Positions 7,395 to 15,814 of a stretch of 24,344 nt of DNA are shown one piece after another. Source of the DNA: Chitinispirillales bacterium (lineage in GTDB: Bacteria > Fibrobacterota > Chitinivibrionia > Chitinivibrionales > Chitinivibrionaceae); assembly GCA_031254455.1 (NCBI GenBank), contig JAIRUI010000080.1, positions 1 to 24,344 on the forward strand. Direction: 5' to 3'. The stretch's first letter is position 1; the number at the start of each line of letters is the position of its first letter. The position numbers and the translations under genes were made by a program. Below the pieces are notes generated by a model that searched no databases, had not been told where the DNA came from, and was given only the letters and a program-made list of their open reading frames with translations.

Positions 7395-8609
7395 ATGGTA
7401 AGATTGTTATTAGTTGATAATTCTCCGCAGAATTTGGAAGTTTATAAAGCGCTCTTTATCGGCAAGGAAGAACAATGGAACTGTCAGTTCGCAGACAGTA
7501 TAAAAGACGTATTTGATAAATTATCAAACGCTGATTTTGATATAATAGTCGCAGACGTTAAAATGCCGGTACTTAACGGTATTCCGCTTTTGGAAACAGT
7601 AGCGCAAATGTATCCAAATATTATACGCGTAGTTTTAGTTCCGGCTTTGAGCGCCGATTATCCCAAACATTTTGTGAAATTTGCGCATAGAATAGTTGTT
7701 AGACCCGTTTCAGGCGAAAAACTTGAAACATTGATAATCAGGATTCATCGCTTATACAAAACTATTATGCATCCTCAAGGAATGCGTTTTATTGACGGAT
7801 TGGAAAAAATTCCGTCACTGCCGAAAGTATATGGCGATTTGGTCGCCGAATTGGAAAGTCCGTCGCCGTCGGTAAAAAAAGCCGGATTTATTATTGCCAA
7901 AGACATAGGAATGAGTGCGGCTATACTAAAGATGGTAAATTCCGCTTATTTCGGATTAGATAAAAGGGTAACATCGCCTGAATTGGCGGTTTCGCTTTTA
8001 GGACTTGATATTGTTCAGGGATTGGTTTTGACGGCGCATTTGTTTTCTGCATTTTCAAACGCCGAAACGAAACTTCTTAATCTTGAAGTAATCGTAGATC
8101 ATTGTTTGATCGTAGGAAGCTTCGCTAAAGACATAGCCATATATGAGAATCTTCCGTCAAATGTTATTGATTCGCTTCATATAGCCGGAATTCTACACGA
8201 TATAGGACGGCTTATTTTCGCTTCGCATTCGCCGAAACTTTATCGTAATATTATGGAAATAGCGGCTCAAGAAAATCGTCCCCTGTATGAAGTCGAACAA
8301 GAACTTCTGGGAATTATGCACGCAGAAGTCGGTGCGTATCTGCTTGGTCTATGGGGACTTCCGGAATTAGTCATAGAACTCATTGCATACCACCATTCGG
8401 AAGAAATACCGGAGTTTCTCGCCGTTGAGTTGAGTATATTAAAGGCGGCGGATGTTTACAGTAAAAATATTCATTCGACAAACAGTCTGGACTCGTCCGA
8501 ATCTTCGGATAACACGCTTTCGACCATTCCTATTTTTAGAGAAAAAAAAGAAAAATGGTATAATGTTTGCATCGAATCGTTCCGTAAATCCGCAGAAAAT
8601 AACATTTGA
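7395..8609 (+). CDS. Response-regulator receiver + HDOD domain protein
   Basis: The start is ATG 7395, with AAGGA 8 bases upstream. The receiver domain (about 1-120) begins LLLVDNSP (Asp8) and has phospho-acceptor Asp54 in VADVKMP. The switch Ser/Thr position is Val82 (LVPAL) and the switch Lys is Arg103 (VVRPVS), so phospho-signalling may be altered. The HDOD domain (about 135-360) shows IPSLPKVY, VNSAYFGL and AVSLLGLD. Unlike many HDOD proteins it keeps a set of HD-type metal ligands: His236, His268-Asp269 (ILHDIG), His309, His333-His334 and Asp353. HDOD proteins are signalling scaffolds often linked to motility or cyclic dinucleotides; the actual output here is unknown. The stop (8607-8609) overlaps the ribosome binding site of tal. 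Confidence 0.9.
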   Translation: MVRLLLVDNSPQNLEVYKALFIGKEEQWNCQFADSIKDVFDKLSNADFDIIVADVKMPVLNGIPLLETVAQMYPNIIRVVLVPALSADYPKHFVKFAHRIVVRPVSGEKLETLIIRIHRLYKTIMHPQGMRFIDGLEKIPSLPKVYGDLVAELESPSPSVKKAGFIIAKDIGMSAAILKMVNSAYFGLDKRVTSPELAVSLLGLDIVQGLVLTAHLFSAFSNAETKLLNLEVIVDHCLIVGSFAKDIAIYENLPSNVIDSLHIAGILHDIGRLIFASHSPKLYRNIMEIAAQENRPLYEVEQELLGIMHAEVGAYLLGLWGLPELVIELIAYHHSEEIPEFLAVELSILKAADVYSKNIHSTNSLDSSESSDNTLSTIPIFREKKEKWYNVCIESFRKSAENNI

Positions 8610-8617
8610 GGAAAATT

Positions 8618-9565
8618 ATGACCTTACTTGAACAATTAAAAAAAAATACGACTATAGTTGAAGACACAGGCGATATAGACACGATAAAAAAACATAAACC
8701 GCAGGACGCGACCACAAATCCGTCTCTTCTTTTACAGGCGGCAAAGCTTGTGCAATACCGAAATCTCATTTCAAACGCACTTGAAACGTCTAAAGATAAC
8801 TGCGAAAATTTACTTGACTCCATGCGTCCGATTTTGGAAAAACTGTCGGTAAATTTTGCAAAAGAAATTTTGGCTATTATACCGGGAAGATGTTCGGTGG
8901 AAATCGACCCGACACTTTCTTTTGATACGGAAAATACGATTTTTTCGGCTAAGCGATTAATTTCTTTGTTTGAAAAAGACGGAATTTCGCGAAAACGAGT
9001 TCTCATTAAAATTGCAGCGACTTGGGAAGGAATAAACGCGGCGCGGCGGTTGGAAAAAGAAAATATTCACTGCAATTTAACCTTACTTTTCAGTTTCGCA
9101 CAAGCGGTTGCATGCGCCGAGGCGAAAGTAAAACTCATATCGCCGTTTGTAGGCAGAATTTTAGATTGGTACAAAAAAGCGGAAAATGTCGATTCTTATC
9201 CTGCCGCAATGGATCCGGGAGTACTTTCTGTCGGCAAAATTTACAATTATTATAAAAAATTCGACTATAAAACCGAAATTATGGGTGCAAGTTTTAGAAA
9301 TATCGGTGAAATAACGGAGTTAGCCGGATGTGATTTGCTTACGATCGCGCCGAATTTTATTGAAGAACTTTCGACTACACAGGGAAATTTACAGCCAAAA
9401 CTTTCGGAAAGCGCGGCAAAAAATTCATCGATAGAAAAAATATCAATTGACGAAAAAACTTTTCGCTGGCTTCATAACGAAGACGCAATGGCGACAGAAA
9501 AACTTGCGGAAGGAATAAGAAAGTTTACCGCAGACCTTACAACTCTCGCTAAATTTCTAAATTAA
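8618..9565 (+). CDS. tal: Transaldolase (TalB type)
   Basis: Transaldolase moves a dihydroxyacetone unit between sugar phosphates in the non-oxidative pentose phosphate pathway. The 315-residue protein matches the long TalB class: EDTGDIDTIKKHKPQDATTNPSLL near the N-terminus (in two parts: EDTGD with Asp16, then QDATTNPSLLL), SVEIDPTLSFD (Glu95), the Schiff-base Lys131 in VLIKIAATWEG, CNLTLLFSFAQA, ISPFVGRILDWY and GASFRNIGEI. ATG 8618 follows GAGG by about six bases; the upstream TTG is not needed. It directly follows the REC-HDOD gene, which suggests cotranscription though no functional link is obvious. Confidence 0.95.
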   Translation: MTLLEQLKKNTTIVEDTGDIDTIKKHKPQDATTNPSLLLQAAKLVQYRNLISNALETSKDNCENLLDSMRPILEKLSVNFAKEILAIIPGRCSVEIDPTLSFDTENTIFSAKRLISLFEKDGISRKRVLIKIAATWEGINAARRLEKENIHCNLTLLFSFAQAVACAEAKVKLISPFVGRILDWYKKAENVDSYPAAMDPGVLSVGKIYNYYKKFDYKTEIMGASFRNIGEITELAGCDLLTIAPNFIEELSTTQGNLQPKLSESAAKNSSIEKISIDEKTFRWLHNEDAMATEKLAEGIRKFTADLTTLAKFLN

Positions 9566-9587
9566 TGGTTCAAGTTAATGGTTCAAG
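9562..9587 (+). repeat. Tandem duplication of a 13-base unit at the end of tal
   Basis: TTAATGGTTCAAG occurs twice head to tail, at 9562-9574 and 9575-9587. The first copy contains the tal stop codon, so the duplication does not change the protein. It looks like a simple slippage duplication. Confidence 0.85.
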
Positions 9588-9744
9588 ATAAACTAAGAAA
9601 GCGCTAAATATCATCAATGAATTTATTTTGGCAATACTATATAAAAACCAAAAAAAATTCTCATTTAGTTTTCGGCATAAAATACTTTACATTAGGGTAA
9701 CTTTAGATTTGCTATCAATGATTTAATAAAAATGGAGGTATTAA

Positions 9745-11646
9745 ATGGCTGGAGTAGCTATTCCTGCGAATGTAAAATTATCGGACGAATTGAAAGATTT
9801 GCTTGATAATTGTAAAAAACTCACGATTATAACTTCAGACGAAGAATTGCTAAACGCTTCTGTGGCTGACGCACAATCCGACGGATATCATTATGTCGCC
9901 TACGACGTACCGGGCAAAGGGAGTATTGTCGAAGCAAAAATTTGCAGAGTTAAAAACGGAATTTCAGCGAATTATCTTGACCCATATATTAGAAGAAGAG
10001 ATCCGGACGCCATGGTCATAGGCGACGATTTACCGACGGATAAAGATAAATATTCCGACAGATTCGTCGGTAAAAAATTCTCAGACACTCGCAAAGAGAC
10101 GTTTGAATGGCTAAAGAAACAGGAATTGACGATATTTTTCTTTTATTCCGGAGTTTCTGAGGAAGTAGGTTATCCGACAATCGCGATTTGTCCTGCAAAC
10201 GCCGGATTTTTTGCGTTCGGCTTGGCGCAACTGCAAGGGATTATTGATATTTATAAGATAACCAAACCGTTTGAAATTCGTGCGGCTTTATTCGTTGCGC
10301 CCCCGTTTAGGCATACCCATTTCGACGGTAAACAGATAGTAGTTCATAATAGAACAAAGACATATCATGAAATATTTTCTTATAATTTATACCCGGGACC
10401 TTCGGCTAAAAAAGGTATTTATTCGGTTCTTTTACACTTCGGAGATTCAGAAGGATGGCTTACGGCGCACGCTTCGTCCGTTCGCGTAACGACGCCTTAC
10501 GGAAAACAGGTCGTTGTTATGCACGAAGGAGCCAGCGGCGGTGGAAAATCCGAAATGCTCGAACATATTCACCGTGAAAACGACGGAACTATTTTGTTCG
10601 GCATAAACCAAAAAACAAATGAAAAGAAAAAAGTGGTTTTCAATAAAGTTTGTTCACTTGAACCGAATACGGACGATATGGCGTTATGTCATCCCAAACA
10701 TCAGAAAGGCGATGGGAAACTATGGCTGACCGACGCCGAAAGTGCGTGGTTTATAAGAACCGATCATATTACGCATTATGGAGTAGATCCGGATATTGAA
10801 TCGAAAACCGTCGCTCCAAAAGAACCTCTTTTATTCTTGAATATGGATACGGTTCCCGGCGGAACGGCTCTCGTTTGGGATCACATTGAGGATTCGCCCG
10901 GTAAAAGATGTCCGAATCCTCGATATATTTTTCCGCGTCGATTAGTTGAACATGTAGTCCAAGAACCCGTTGCGGTTGATATTAGAAGTTTTGGACTTCG
11001 CGCTCCATGCTGTATGAAAGAAAACCCGTCTTACGGAATTGTAGGACTCGTCCATATTCTTCCGCCGGCGATTGCTTGGTTATGGCGTTTGGTCGCTCCC
11101 AGAGGATTTGCAAATCCAAGTATCGTTGAAAAAGCGCAAGGGATGAGCGCCGAAGGCGTAGGGTCGTATTGGCCGTTTGTTACCGGAAAAAGAGTCCGTC
11201 AAGCGAATTTATTGCTTGAACAGATAGTCAATACCCCAAAAACCGTATTTGTTTTGATCCCGAACCAGCATATAGGCATTTGGAAGGTAGGTTTCGCCGG
11301 AGAGTGGATTGCACGCGAATATTTGGCTCGCAGAAATATGCCGGTTAAAAGAGATGAAGTTGTTGAAGCAAGGTGTCAACTTTTGGGATATTCTTTCAAA
11401 GAGATAGAATTTGAAGGAAATGTGTTCCAACGTTCTTTACTCCGCGTAGAATATCAAGAGGAAATAGGCGAACAAGCATACGATGAAGGTGCGAAACAAC
11501 TTACGGAATTTTTCAAGAAAGAGCTTGAAATTTATAGAAACGATTCCAATTTGCTTCCGCTTGGAAAGAAAATTATTGATACATTCTTTGCAGACGGGAA
11601 AATCGGCGATTATCTCGCATTAATAGGTTCGGACGTCGTCGCTTAA
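9745..11646 (+). CDS. DUF4914 family protein, P-loop containing, function unknown
   Basis: I recognise this 633-residue protein as DUF4914, a conserved uncharacterised family. Visible blocks are YDVPGKG (53-59), YIRRRDPDAMVI, ICPANAGFFAFGLAQLQG (148-165), APPFRHTHFDGKQVxVHNR-like (185-203), YNLYPGPSAKKG, then the P-loop MHEGASGGGKSEM (259-271), TDDMALCHP (309-317), LTDAESAW, HITHYGVDPD, CPNPRYIFPRR, VDIRSFGLRAPCC (411-423), RLVAPRGFANPS and IPNQHIGIWKVGF. The GASGGGKS loop and the central Asp-rich block recall PEPCK/HPr-kinase-type nucleotide sites, so phosphoryl transfer on a small metabolite is a reasonable guess, but unproven. It lacks the FPSACGKT loop of GTP-type PEPCK. GGAGG lies six bases before the ATG, implying strong translation. 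It has its own 180-base upstream gap and a strong terminator. Confidence 0.85.
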   Translation: MAGVAIPANVKLSDELKDLLDNCKKLTIITSDEELLNASVADAQSDGYHYVAYDVPGKGSIVEAKICRVKNGISANYLDPYIRRRDPDAMVIGDDLPTDKDKYSDRFVGKKFSDTRKETFEWLKKQELTIFFFYSGVSEEVGYPTIAICPANAGFFAFGLAQLQGIIDIYKITKPFEIRAALFVAPPFRHTHFDGKQIVVHNRTKTYHEIFSYNLYPGPSAKKGIYSVLLHFGDSEGWLTAHASSVRVTTPYGKQVVVMHEGASGGGKSEMLEHIHRENDGTILFGINQKTNEKKKVVFNKVCSLEPNTDDMALCHPKHQKGDGKLWLTDAESAWFIRTDHITHYGVDPDIESKTVAPKEPLLFLNMDTVPGGTALVWDHIEDSPGKRCPNPRYIFPRRLVEHVVQEPVAVDIRSFGLRAPCCMKENPSYGIVGLVHILPPAIAWLWRLVAPRGFANPSIVEKAQGMSAEGVGSYWPFVTGKRVRQANLLLEQIVNTPKTVFVLIPNQHIGIWKVGFAGEWIAREYLARRNMPVKRDEVVEARCQLLGYSFKEIEFEGNVFQRSLLRVEYQEEIGEQAYDEGAKQLTEFFKKELEIYRNDSNLLPLGKKIIDTFFADGKIGDYLALIGSDVVA

Positions 11647-11664
11647 AATTAATTGAAAAATAAC

Positions 11665-11698
11665 AAAAAAGGACTGCTAAAACAAGCAGCCCTTTTTT
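11665..11698. terminator. Bidirectional rho-independent terminator between DUF4914 and ackA
   Basis: AAAAAAGG-A-CTGCT (11665-11678) pairs with AGCAG-C-CCTTTTTT (11685-11698), with a single A/C mismatch and a short AAAACA loop. Poly-A and poly-T flanks make it usable from both strands, closing both converging genes. Confidence 0.9.
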
Positions 11699-11720
11699 GT
11701 ATAACGGTGTAACCGGTAAA

Positions 11721-12953
11721 TTACAATTTCTCAAGCATCTCACTGGCTATCATCAGTTCTTCGTTTGTCGGAATTACCAGAATTTTTGTTTTGGAATCGT
11801 TATCCGAAATTTCCGAAACTGTTTTCGTCCCGTTCGCCTTTTTGTTTTTTTCCGGATCCAATTTAATTCCTAATTTTTCAAGCCCGCCAACCGCTTCTTT
11901 ACGAACCGCATCGTTCCATAATCCGATCCCGCCGGTAAAAATAATAATATCCGCACCGCCTAAAACCGCCAAATATGAGCCGACATATTTTTTTACGCTG
12001 TAACCGAATGTTTTTAGCGCTGCAATAGCCCTTTCATTTCCATCATCCGCCGCTTTTGCAATATCACGCATATCGTTCGAAATTCCGGAAATTCCCAAAA
12101 GTCCGGATTGTTTATTGAGTAATTTATTCAAATCCGCACTGGTCATTTTATAATTATCCATTAAATAAAGTAAAATAGCAGGATCAATGCTTCCTGACCT
12201 TGTTCCCATTATAACGCCTTCGGCAGGCGTGAGTCCCATTGAGGTATCTACGGATTTTCCGGCGTTAATCGCCGTTACCGAACCGCCGTTTCCCAAATGG
12301 CAACTTATAATTTTCAAATCTTCTTTTTTTTTGCCTATAAACTCTGCCGCCTTAGTTGAGACAAAACGGTGCGATGTTCCATGAAAACCGTATCGGCGAA
12401 TTTTCTTCTCGCTGTAATATTCATACGGAAGCCCATATAAAAATGCAAAATTTGGCATTGTATGGTGAAACGCTGTGTCAAAAACAGCCGCATGTTTCGC
12501 TTTAGGAAAAACTTTAATCGCTTCACGAATTCCTACAATATTTACCGGATTATGAAGCGGAGCGAGTCCCGATATTTCTTCAATTTTTGCTATAACTTCG
12601 TCTGTCAAAATCGTAGTTTCATAAAAAGCGTCGCCGCCGTGAACGACCCGGTGTCCGACTGCCGAAATTTCATCGGGGCTTTCTATTACGCCGTATTTTT
12701 TACTTGTCAATTCTTTCAGCATCGCTTCAAATGCAATTTTATGATCTCCGGCTTCTATGTCTTTGTCGAATCTTGAATCGCCGCCTTCATACGAAAGCCC
12801 CATAGGTTTCCCTGTTCCGATTCTATCGACTTGCCCGTTTGCACAATATCCGTCTTTGTCGGTATCAAAAAGCGTAAATTTGAGCGATGACGACCCGCAG
12901 TTTATGACCAAGATTTTGCGGGATATCGGCGATTTGAGCGTAATGCTGTCCAT
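11721..12953 (-). CDS. ackA: Acetate kinase
   Basis: AckA makes ATP and acetate from acetyl phosphate, the final step of acetate fermentation. The 410-residue protein has both family signatures, ILVINCGSSSLK (13-24) and RYGFHGTSHRFV, plus GHRVVHGG (substrate Arg), AVFDTAFHHTMP (catalytic Asp), CHLGNGGSV, MGTRSGSIDPAI and the C-terminal TNEELMIA (metal Glu). About 12 extra residues precede the usual start; GAGGAG lies five bases before the ATG so this start is well supported. No phosphotransacetylase gene is in the window. It follows gpmI after 59 bases. Confidence 0.97.
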   Translation of the reverse strand: MDSITLKSPISRKILVINCGSSSLKFTLFDTDKDGYCANGQVDRIGTGKPMGLSYEGGDSRFDKDIEAGDHKIAFEAMLKELTSKKYGVIESPDEISAVGHRVVHGGDAFYETTILTDEVIAKIEEISGLAPLHNPVNIVGIREAIKVFPKAKHAAVFDTAFHHTMPNFAFLYGLPYEYYSEKKIRRYGFHGTSHRFVSTKAAEFIGKKKEDLKIISCHLGNGGSVTAINAGKSVDTSMGLTPAEGVIMGTRSGSIDPAILLYLMDNYKMTSADLNKLLNKQSGLLGISGISNDMRDIAKAADDGNERAIAALKTFGYSVKKYVGSYLAVLGGADIIIFTGGIGLWNDAVRKEAVGGLEKLGIKLDPEKNKKANGTKTVSEISDNDSKTKILVIPTNEELMIASEMLEKL

Positions 12954-13012
12954 AAAAACTCCTCATAAGAAATGATTTTGTTAAAAAATAAAACTAAAAT
13001 AATATATCCATG

Positions 13013-14530
13013 TTAATGTGAAATTAGAGATTTCCCCGTCATTTCTTTGGGTTGTTTTATACCCAAAAGTTCCAAACAGGTCGGCGCAATATCACACAAA
13101 CTCCCGCTGTTACGTAAACTTAAATTTCCACCGCCGACAATCGTCAAAGAAACGGGATTCATGGAATGCGCCGTCATTGGAGAACCGTCGGGAAGGTAAA
13201 TTTGATCGGCGTTTCCGTGGTCTGCCGTTAAAATCGCAATTCCGTTTTTCTTTTGGACGGCTTTTACCACATCATAAACGCATGCGTCCACGGTTTCTAC
13301 AGCCTTACGAATCGCCTCAGGGACTCCGGTGTGCCCGACCATATCACCGTTTGCGAAATTGCATATAATTACATCAAATTCTTCGTTTTCAATAGCGGCG
13401 ATTAATTTATCACGAACCAAATACGCGCTCATTTCCGGCTGTAAATCGTAGGTTGCAATTTTCGGGCTATCCACTAAGATATGTGTTTCATTTGGGAATT
13501 TATCGTTGTTTTGGTCGTTAAAAAAGAATGTTACGTGAGCGAATTTTTCGGTCTCCGCACAACGCAATTGTTTAAGTCCTGCATCAGAAAGCACTTTGCC
13601 GAAAATATTTTCATTTTTAATTTCCGGATACGCTTCCTCAAAATTTCCGTTGTCGTAGAAATGCGTCATTCCCACAAAGAAAATGTTATTAGGAACAGTT
13701 GCAAATTCTGAAAAATCTTTTTCCACTATCGCTTTTGTAAGTTCGCGAGTTCTATCGGTTCTAAAATTAAAAAACACGATAACATCGTCTTTATCGACGC
13801 CTTTGTATCCGTCAATTAAGTACGGCTTAATAAATTCGTCAAATTCACCTTTGGCGTAAGAATCGTCAACAGCTTCTTTCCAATCGTTTGCCGGCGTTCC
13901 CAAACCTCTTATTATCGCATCATACGCTAATTTCACACGATCCCATCTATTGTCTCTATCCATTGCGTAATATCTTCCAACTATGACGCCAAGTTTTCCT
14001 ACGCCGGTTTTTTTGAAGCCTTCGTCCAAAAACGCCAAATGCTCTGCGGCTGATCTCGGCGGCGTATCGCGCCCGTCGGTGAAAGCGTGAACAAGCACAT
14101 TATGAAAATTTTGTCTTTTACAAAATTCCAAAAGCGCATGGCAATGACGTGTCGCGGCATGAACGCCTTCTTCTTGAATCAGTCCCATCATATGGATTTT
14201 AGCATTTCTTTCTTTTGCGATTTTTACGGCTTTTAGAAACACTTCGTTTTCAAAAAAATCACCGTCGCGGATCGATTTGTCAATTCTTGTAAGCGACTGA
14301 TAAACAACCCTTCCGGCGCCTATATTCAAATGACCTACTTCGGAATTTCCCATTGTTCCGCGCGGAAGTCCGACAGCTTCTCCGCAAGTTTCCAAAATAG
14401 TCGTAGGACTTGTTTTTTCAAAATATTTCGCATGTTCGGTATTTGCAGTCCATATCATATCGCTTTCCGTATGATCTCCAATTCCCCATCCATCGCGTAT
14501 AATCAAAACCAATGGTTTTTTTACAGGCAT
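13013..14530 (-). CDS. gpmI: 2,3-bisphosphoglycerate-independent phosphoglycerate mutase
   Basis: iPGM interconverts 3- and 2-phosphoglycerate using two manganese ions and a phosphoserine intermediate. The 505-residue protein has LIIRDGWGIG (Asp13), the catalytic serine in GTMGNSEVGHLNIG (Ser63), HAFTDGRDTPPRSA, GRYYAMDRDNRWDR, FFNFRTDRTREL, NFANGDMVGHTG and ILTADHGNADQ. The second residue block after GWG is TANTEHAKYF rather than the usual NAxxxA, a mild divergence. GGAG is six bases before the ATG. It lies between a cysteine-rich lipoprotein gene (26-base gap) and ackA, joining lower glycolysis with acetate formation in one transcription unit. Confidence 0.97.
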   Translation of the reverse strand: MPVKKPLVLIIRDGWGIGDHTESDMIWTANTEHAKYFEKTSPTTILETCGEAVGLPRGTMGNSEVGHLNIGAGRVVYQSLTRIDKSIRDGDFFENEVFLKAVKIAKERNAKIHMMGLIQEEGVHAATRHCHALLEFCKRQNFHNVLVHAFTDGRDTPPRSAAEHLAFLDEGFKKTGVGKLGVIVGRYYAMDRDNRWDRVKLAYDAIIRGLGTPANDWKEAVDDSYAKGEFDEFIKPYLIDGYKGVDKDDVIVFFNFRTDRTRELTKAIVEKDFSEFATVPNNIFFVGMTHFYDNGNFEEAYPEIKNENIFGKVLSDAGLKQLRCAETEKFAHVTFFFNDQNNDKFPNETHILVDSPKIATYDLQPEMSAYLVRDKLIAAIENEEFDVIICNFANGDMVGHTGVPEAIRKAVETVDACVYDVVKAVQKKNGIAILTADHGNADQIYLPDGSPMTAHSMNPVSLTIVGGGNLSLRNSGSLCDIAPTCLELLGIKQPKEMTGKSLISH

Positions 14531-14556
14531 TTAAATCTCCTTAATTACTTATTATC

Positions 14557-14910
14557 TTACAAAAAAAACGACCAATTACTGCTAACTTTATGAGTTCCAT
14601 CACAAAACGAACAAATTTTTTCACCTTTACAATGACTGCAAATTCCAGACGTTTTGCAAAACGGACAATCTTCTTCATAATCAACAAGATTTATACCTTC
14701 GCCGGTATAGTTTTTTGTGCTGGAAATTCTTTTCCCCGTTGCACCGCAGAAACTGCACTTCCCGCTTCCGTTACAAGTTCTGCACTTTCCGCTTATATCG
14801 CAGACAGGACAGGTTTGAACGCTGTATCTCTCAGCTCTTTCATTTATTTTTGGGTCGCAGGAAACGATAAATAAACTAAAAAACAACAATGTAAAAAATA
14901 TTCTTTTCAT
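14557..14910 (-). CDS. Small lipoprotein with two triple-CxxC (DnaJ-like zinc) modules
   Basis: The 117-residue product has a lipoprotein signal ending in LFIVSC, with lipidated Cys18. The mature part is two copies of a module with three CxxC pairs at nine-residue spacing: Cys34/37, 43/46, 52/55 and Cys82/85, 91/94, 100/103. Glycines follow the pairs (GKCRTCNGSGKCSFCGATG and similar), as in the zinc-binding CxxCxGxG repeat of DnaJ. The two modules are offset by 48 residues and joined by an acidic linker, so the gene probably arose by internal duplication. Such a zinc or disulfide module outside the cytoplasm is unusual; its function is unknown. The ribosome binding site GGAGG (11 bases before the ATG) lies in the 3' arm of the hairpin that ends the flagellin unit. 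It is the first gene before gpmI and ackA. Confidence 0.8.
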   Translation of the reverse strand: MKRIFFTLLFFSLFIVSCDPKINERAERYSVQTCPVCDISGKCRTCNGSGKCSFCGATGKRISSTKNYTGEGINLVDYEEDCPFCKTSGICSHCKGEKICSFCDGTHKVSSNWSFFL

Positions 14911-14959
14911 AAAAGAAAAATCCTCCGCAAAATTTCTTTCAAAAATAATATTTCGCGGA
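14908..14959 (-). terminator. Terminator-like hairpin after the flagellin unit that buries the next gene's ribosome binding site
   Basis: On the minus strand TCCGCGAAAT pairs with ATTTTGCGGA (+ strand 14950-14959 with 14924-14933), ten positions including one G-U pair, with a 16-base loop. GGATTTTTCTTTT follows, giving the T-rich tail. The 3' arm includes the GGAG of the CxxC lipoprotein, so any read-through RNA would have that site masked. Confidence 0.65.
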
Positions 14960-14977
14960 TATGTTTTTTGTTATAAA

Positions 14978-15796
14978 TTAAAATTTAATCAAATTAAGAA
15001 CACTAGAACGCATCATGTTACCTTGAGCAAGCATGGAAATCGCCGCTTGCTGTTGAATTTGCCTTTTCGTCGTTGTAATTATTCCGTCTAAATCATCCAA
15101 TCCCAATACATTCTTCGCCGCTTCGGATAAAGTATTTCCTGAAATTTCGTTCAAATTTATCTGCGAATTTATTCCGTATATGAAAGCGTTTAATGCGCCC
15201 ATATATTTTGCCGCGCAGTCAATTTGCGTCTGAATTTCCGCTATTGCTGCACTTTCTCCTAACGTCAAATCAATTCCGCCGACGTTTACTTCTAAACCAG
15301 CATCGAAAGAAACAACAAACTTGTCGTTAACATTGTTCGGATTTATGTTTACTTCAATAAGCGGCTGCGAAGAACTGTCATTCAAAAGTTTTTTGCCGTT
15401 AAAAACCGTATTATCAATAGTTTGAGAAATCAAATCTTTAATTTCGGTTATTTTATTTTCTATGATTTTTTTGTTAATTGAGTCTGTTGTCGGCTTAAAG
15501 TACTCTTTCGTTAAATGCATAATATCGTTAAGGTCGTCAAAAATCAAACTCATACTTTCCGATGCGAGATCAAGTATAATTTTCGCCTGATAAAGCCCGT
15601 TTTTCGCCGTTTCATACCATTTTGCTTGATAATTATATGAGTTTCCGACAAAATAATCCGCTACGCCGTTAGACGGATTCATAACTTTTTGTCCTGCGGC
15701 GATACTCATAAGAGATTGTTGTAGAACTCTCCCGTTTGATGCGACAAAAGCCGATATGTTGGCGAAATTATTTCCGCCCGCTATTGTGTTAATCAT
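14978..15796 (-). CDS. Flagellin, divergent short form
   Basis: The start is ATG 15796, preceded four bases upstream by AGGGAGG; a longer frame from 15835 has no such site. The 272-residue product has the flagellin plan: an N-terminal helix pair with SLMSIAAGQKVMNPSNGVADYF in place of the usual LSSGxRINSAxDDAAG, a coiled-coil D1 stretch (about 50-130), a very short variable region, and a C-terminal helix ending QQQAAISMLAQGNMMRSSVLNLIKF-like (final residues NLIKF). It lacks large surface domains, so the filament would be thin-coated. It is clearly different from the flagellin encoded just upstream, suggesting a mixed or segmented filament. Secreted by the flagellar type III apparatus, as known for the family. 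A leader with three hairpins precedes it. Confidence 0.85.
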   Translation of the reverse strand: MINTIAGGNNFANISAFVASNGRVLQQSLMSIAAGQKVMNPSNGVADYFVGNSYNYQAKWYETAKNGLYQAKIILDLASESMSLIFDDLNDIMHLTKEYFKPTTDSINKKIIENKITEIKDLISQTIDNTVFNGKKLLNDSSSQPLIEVNINPNNVNDKFVVSFDAGLEVNVGGIDLTLGESAAIAEIQTQIDCAAKYMGALNAFIYGINSQINLNEISGNTLSEAAKNVLGLDDLDGIITTTKRQIQQQAAISMLAQGNMMRSSVLNLIKF

Positions 15797-15814
15797 AAAA
15801 CCTCCCTTGTGCGC

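Noticed and set aside
9745..11646. GTP-type phosphoenolpyruvate carboxykinase, from size and metabolic context
   Set aside because: The FPSACGKT loop and other PckG motifs are absent; the blocks fit DUF4914.
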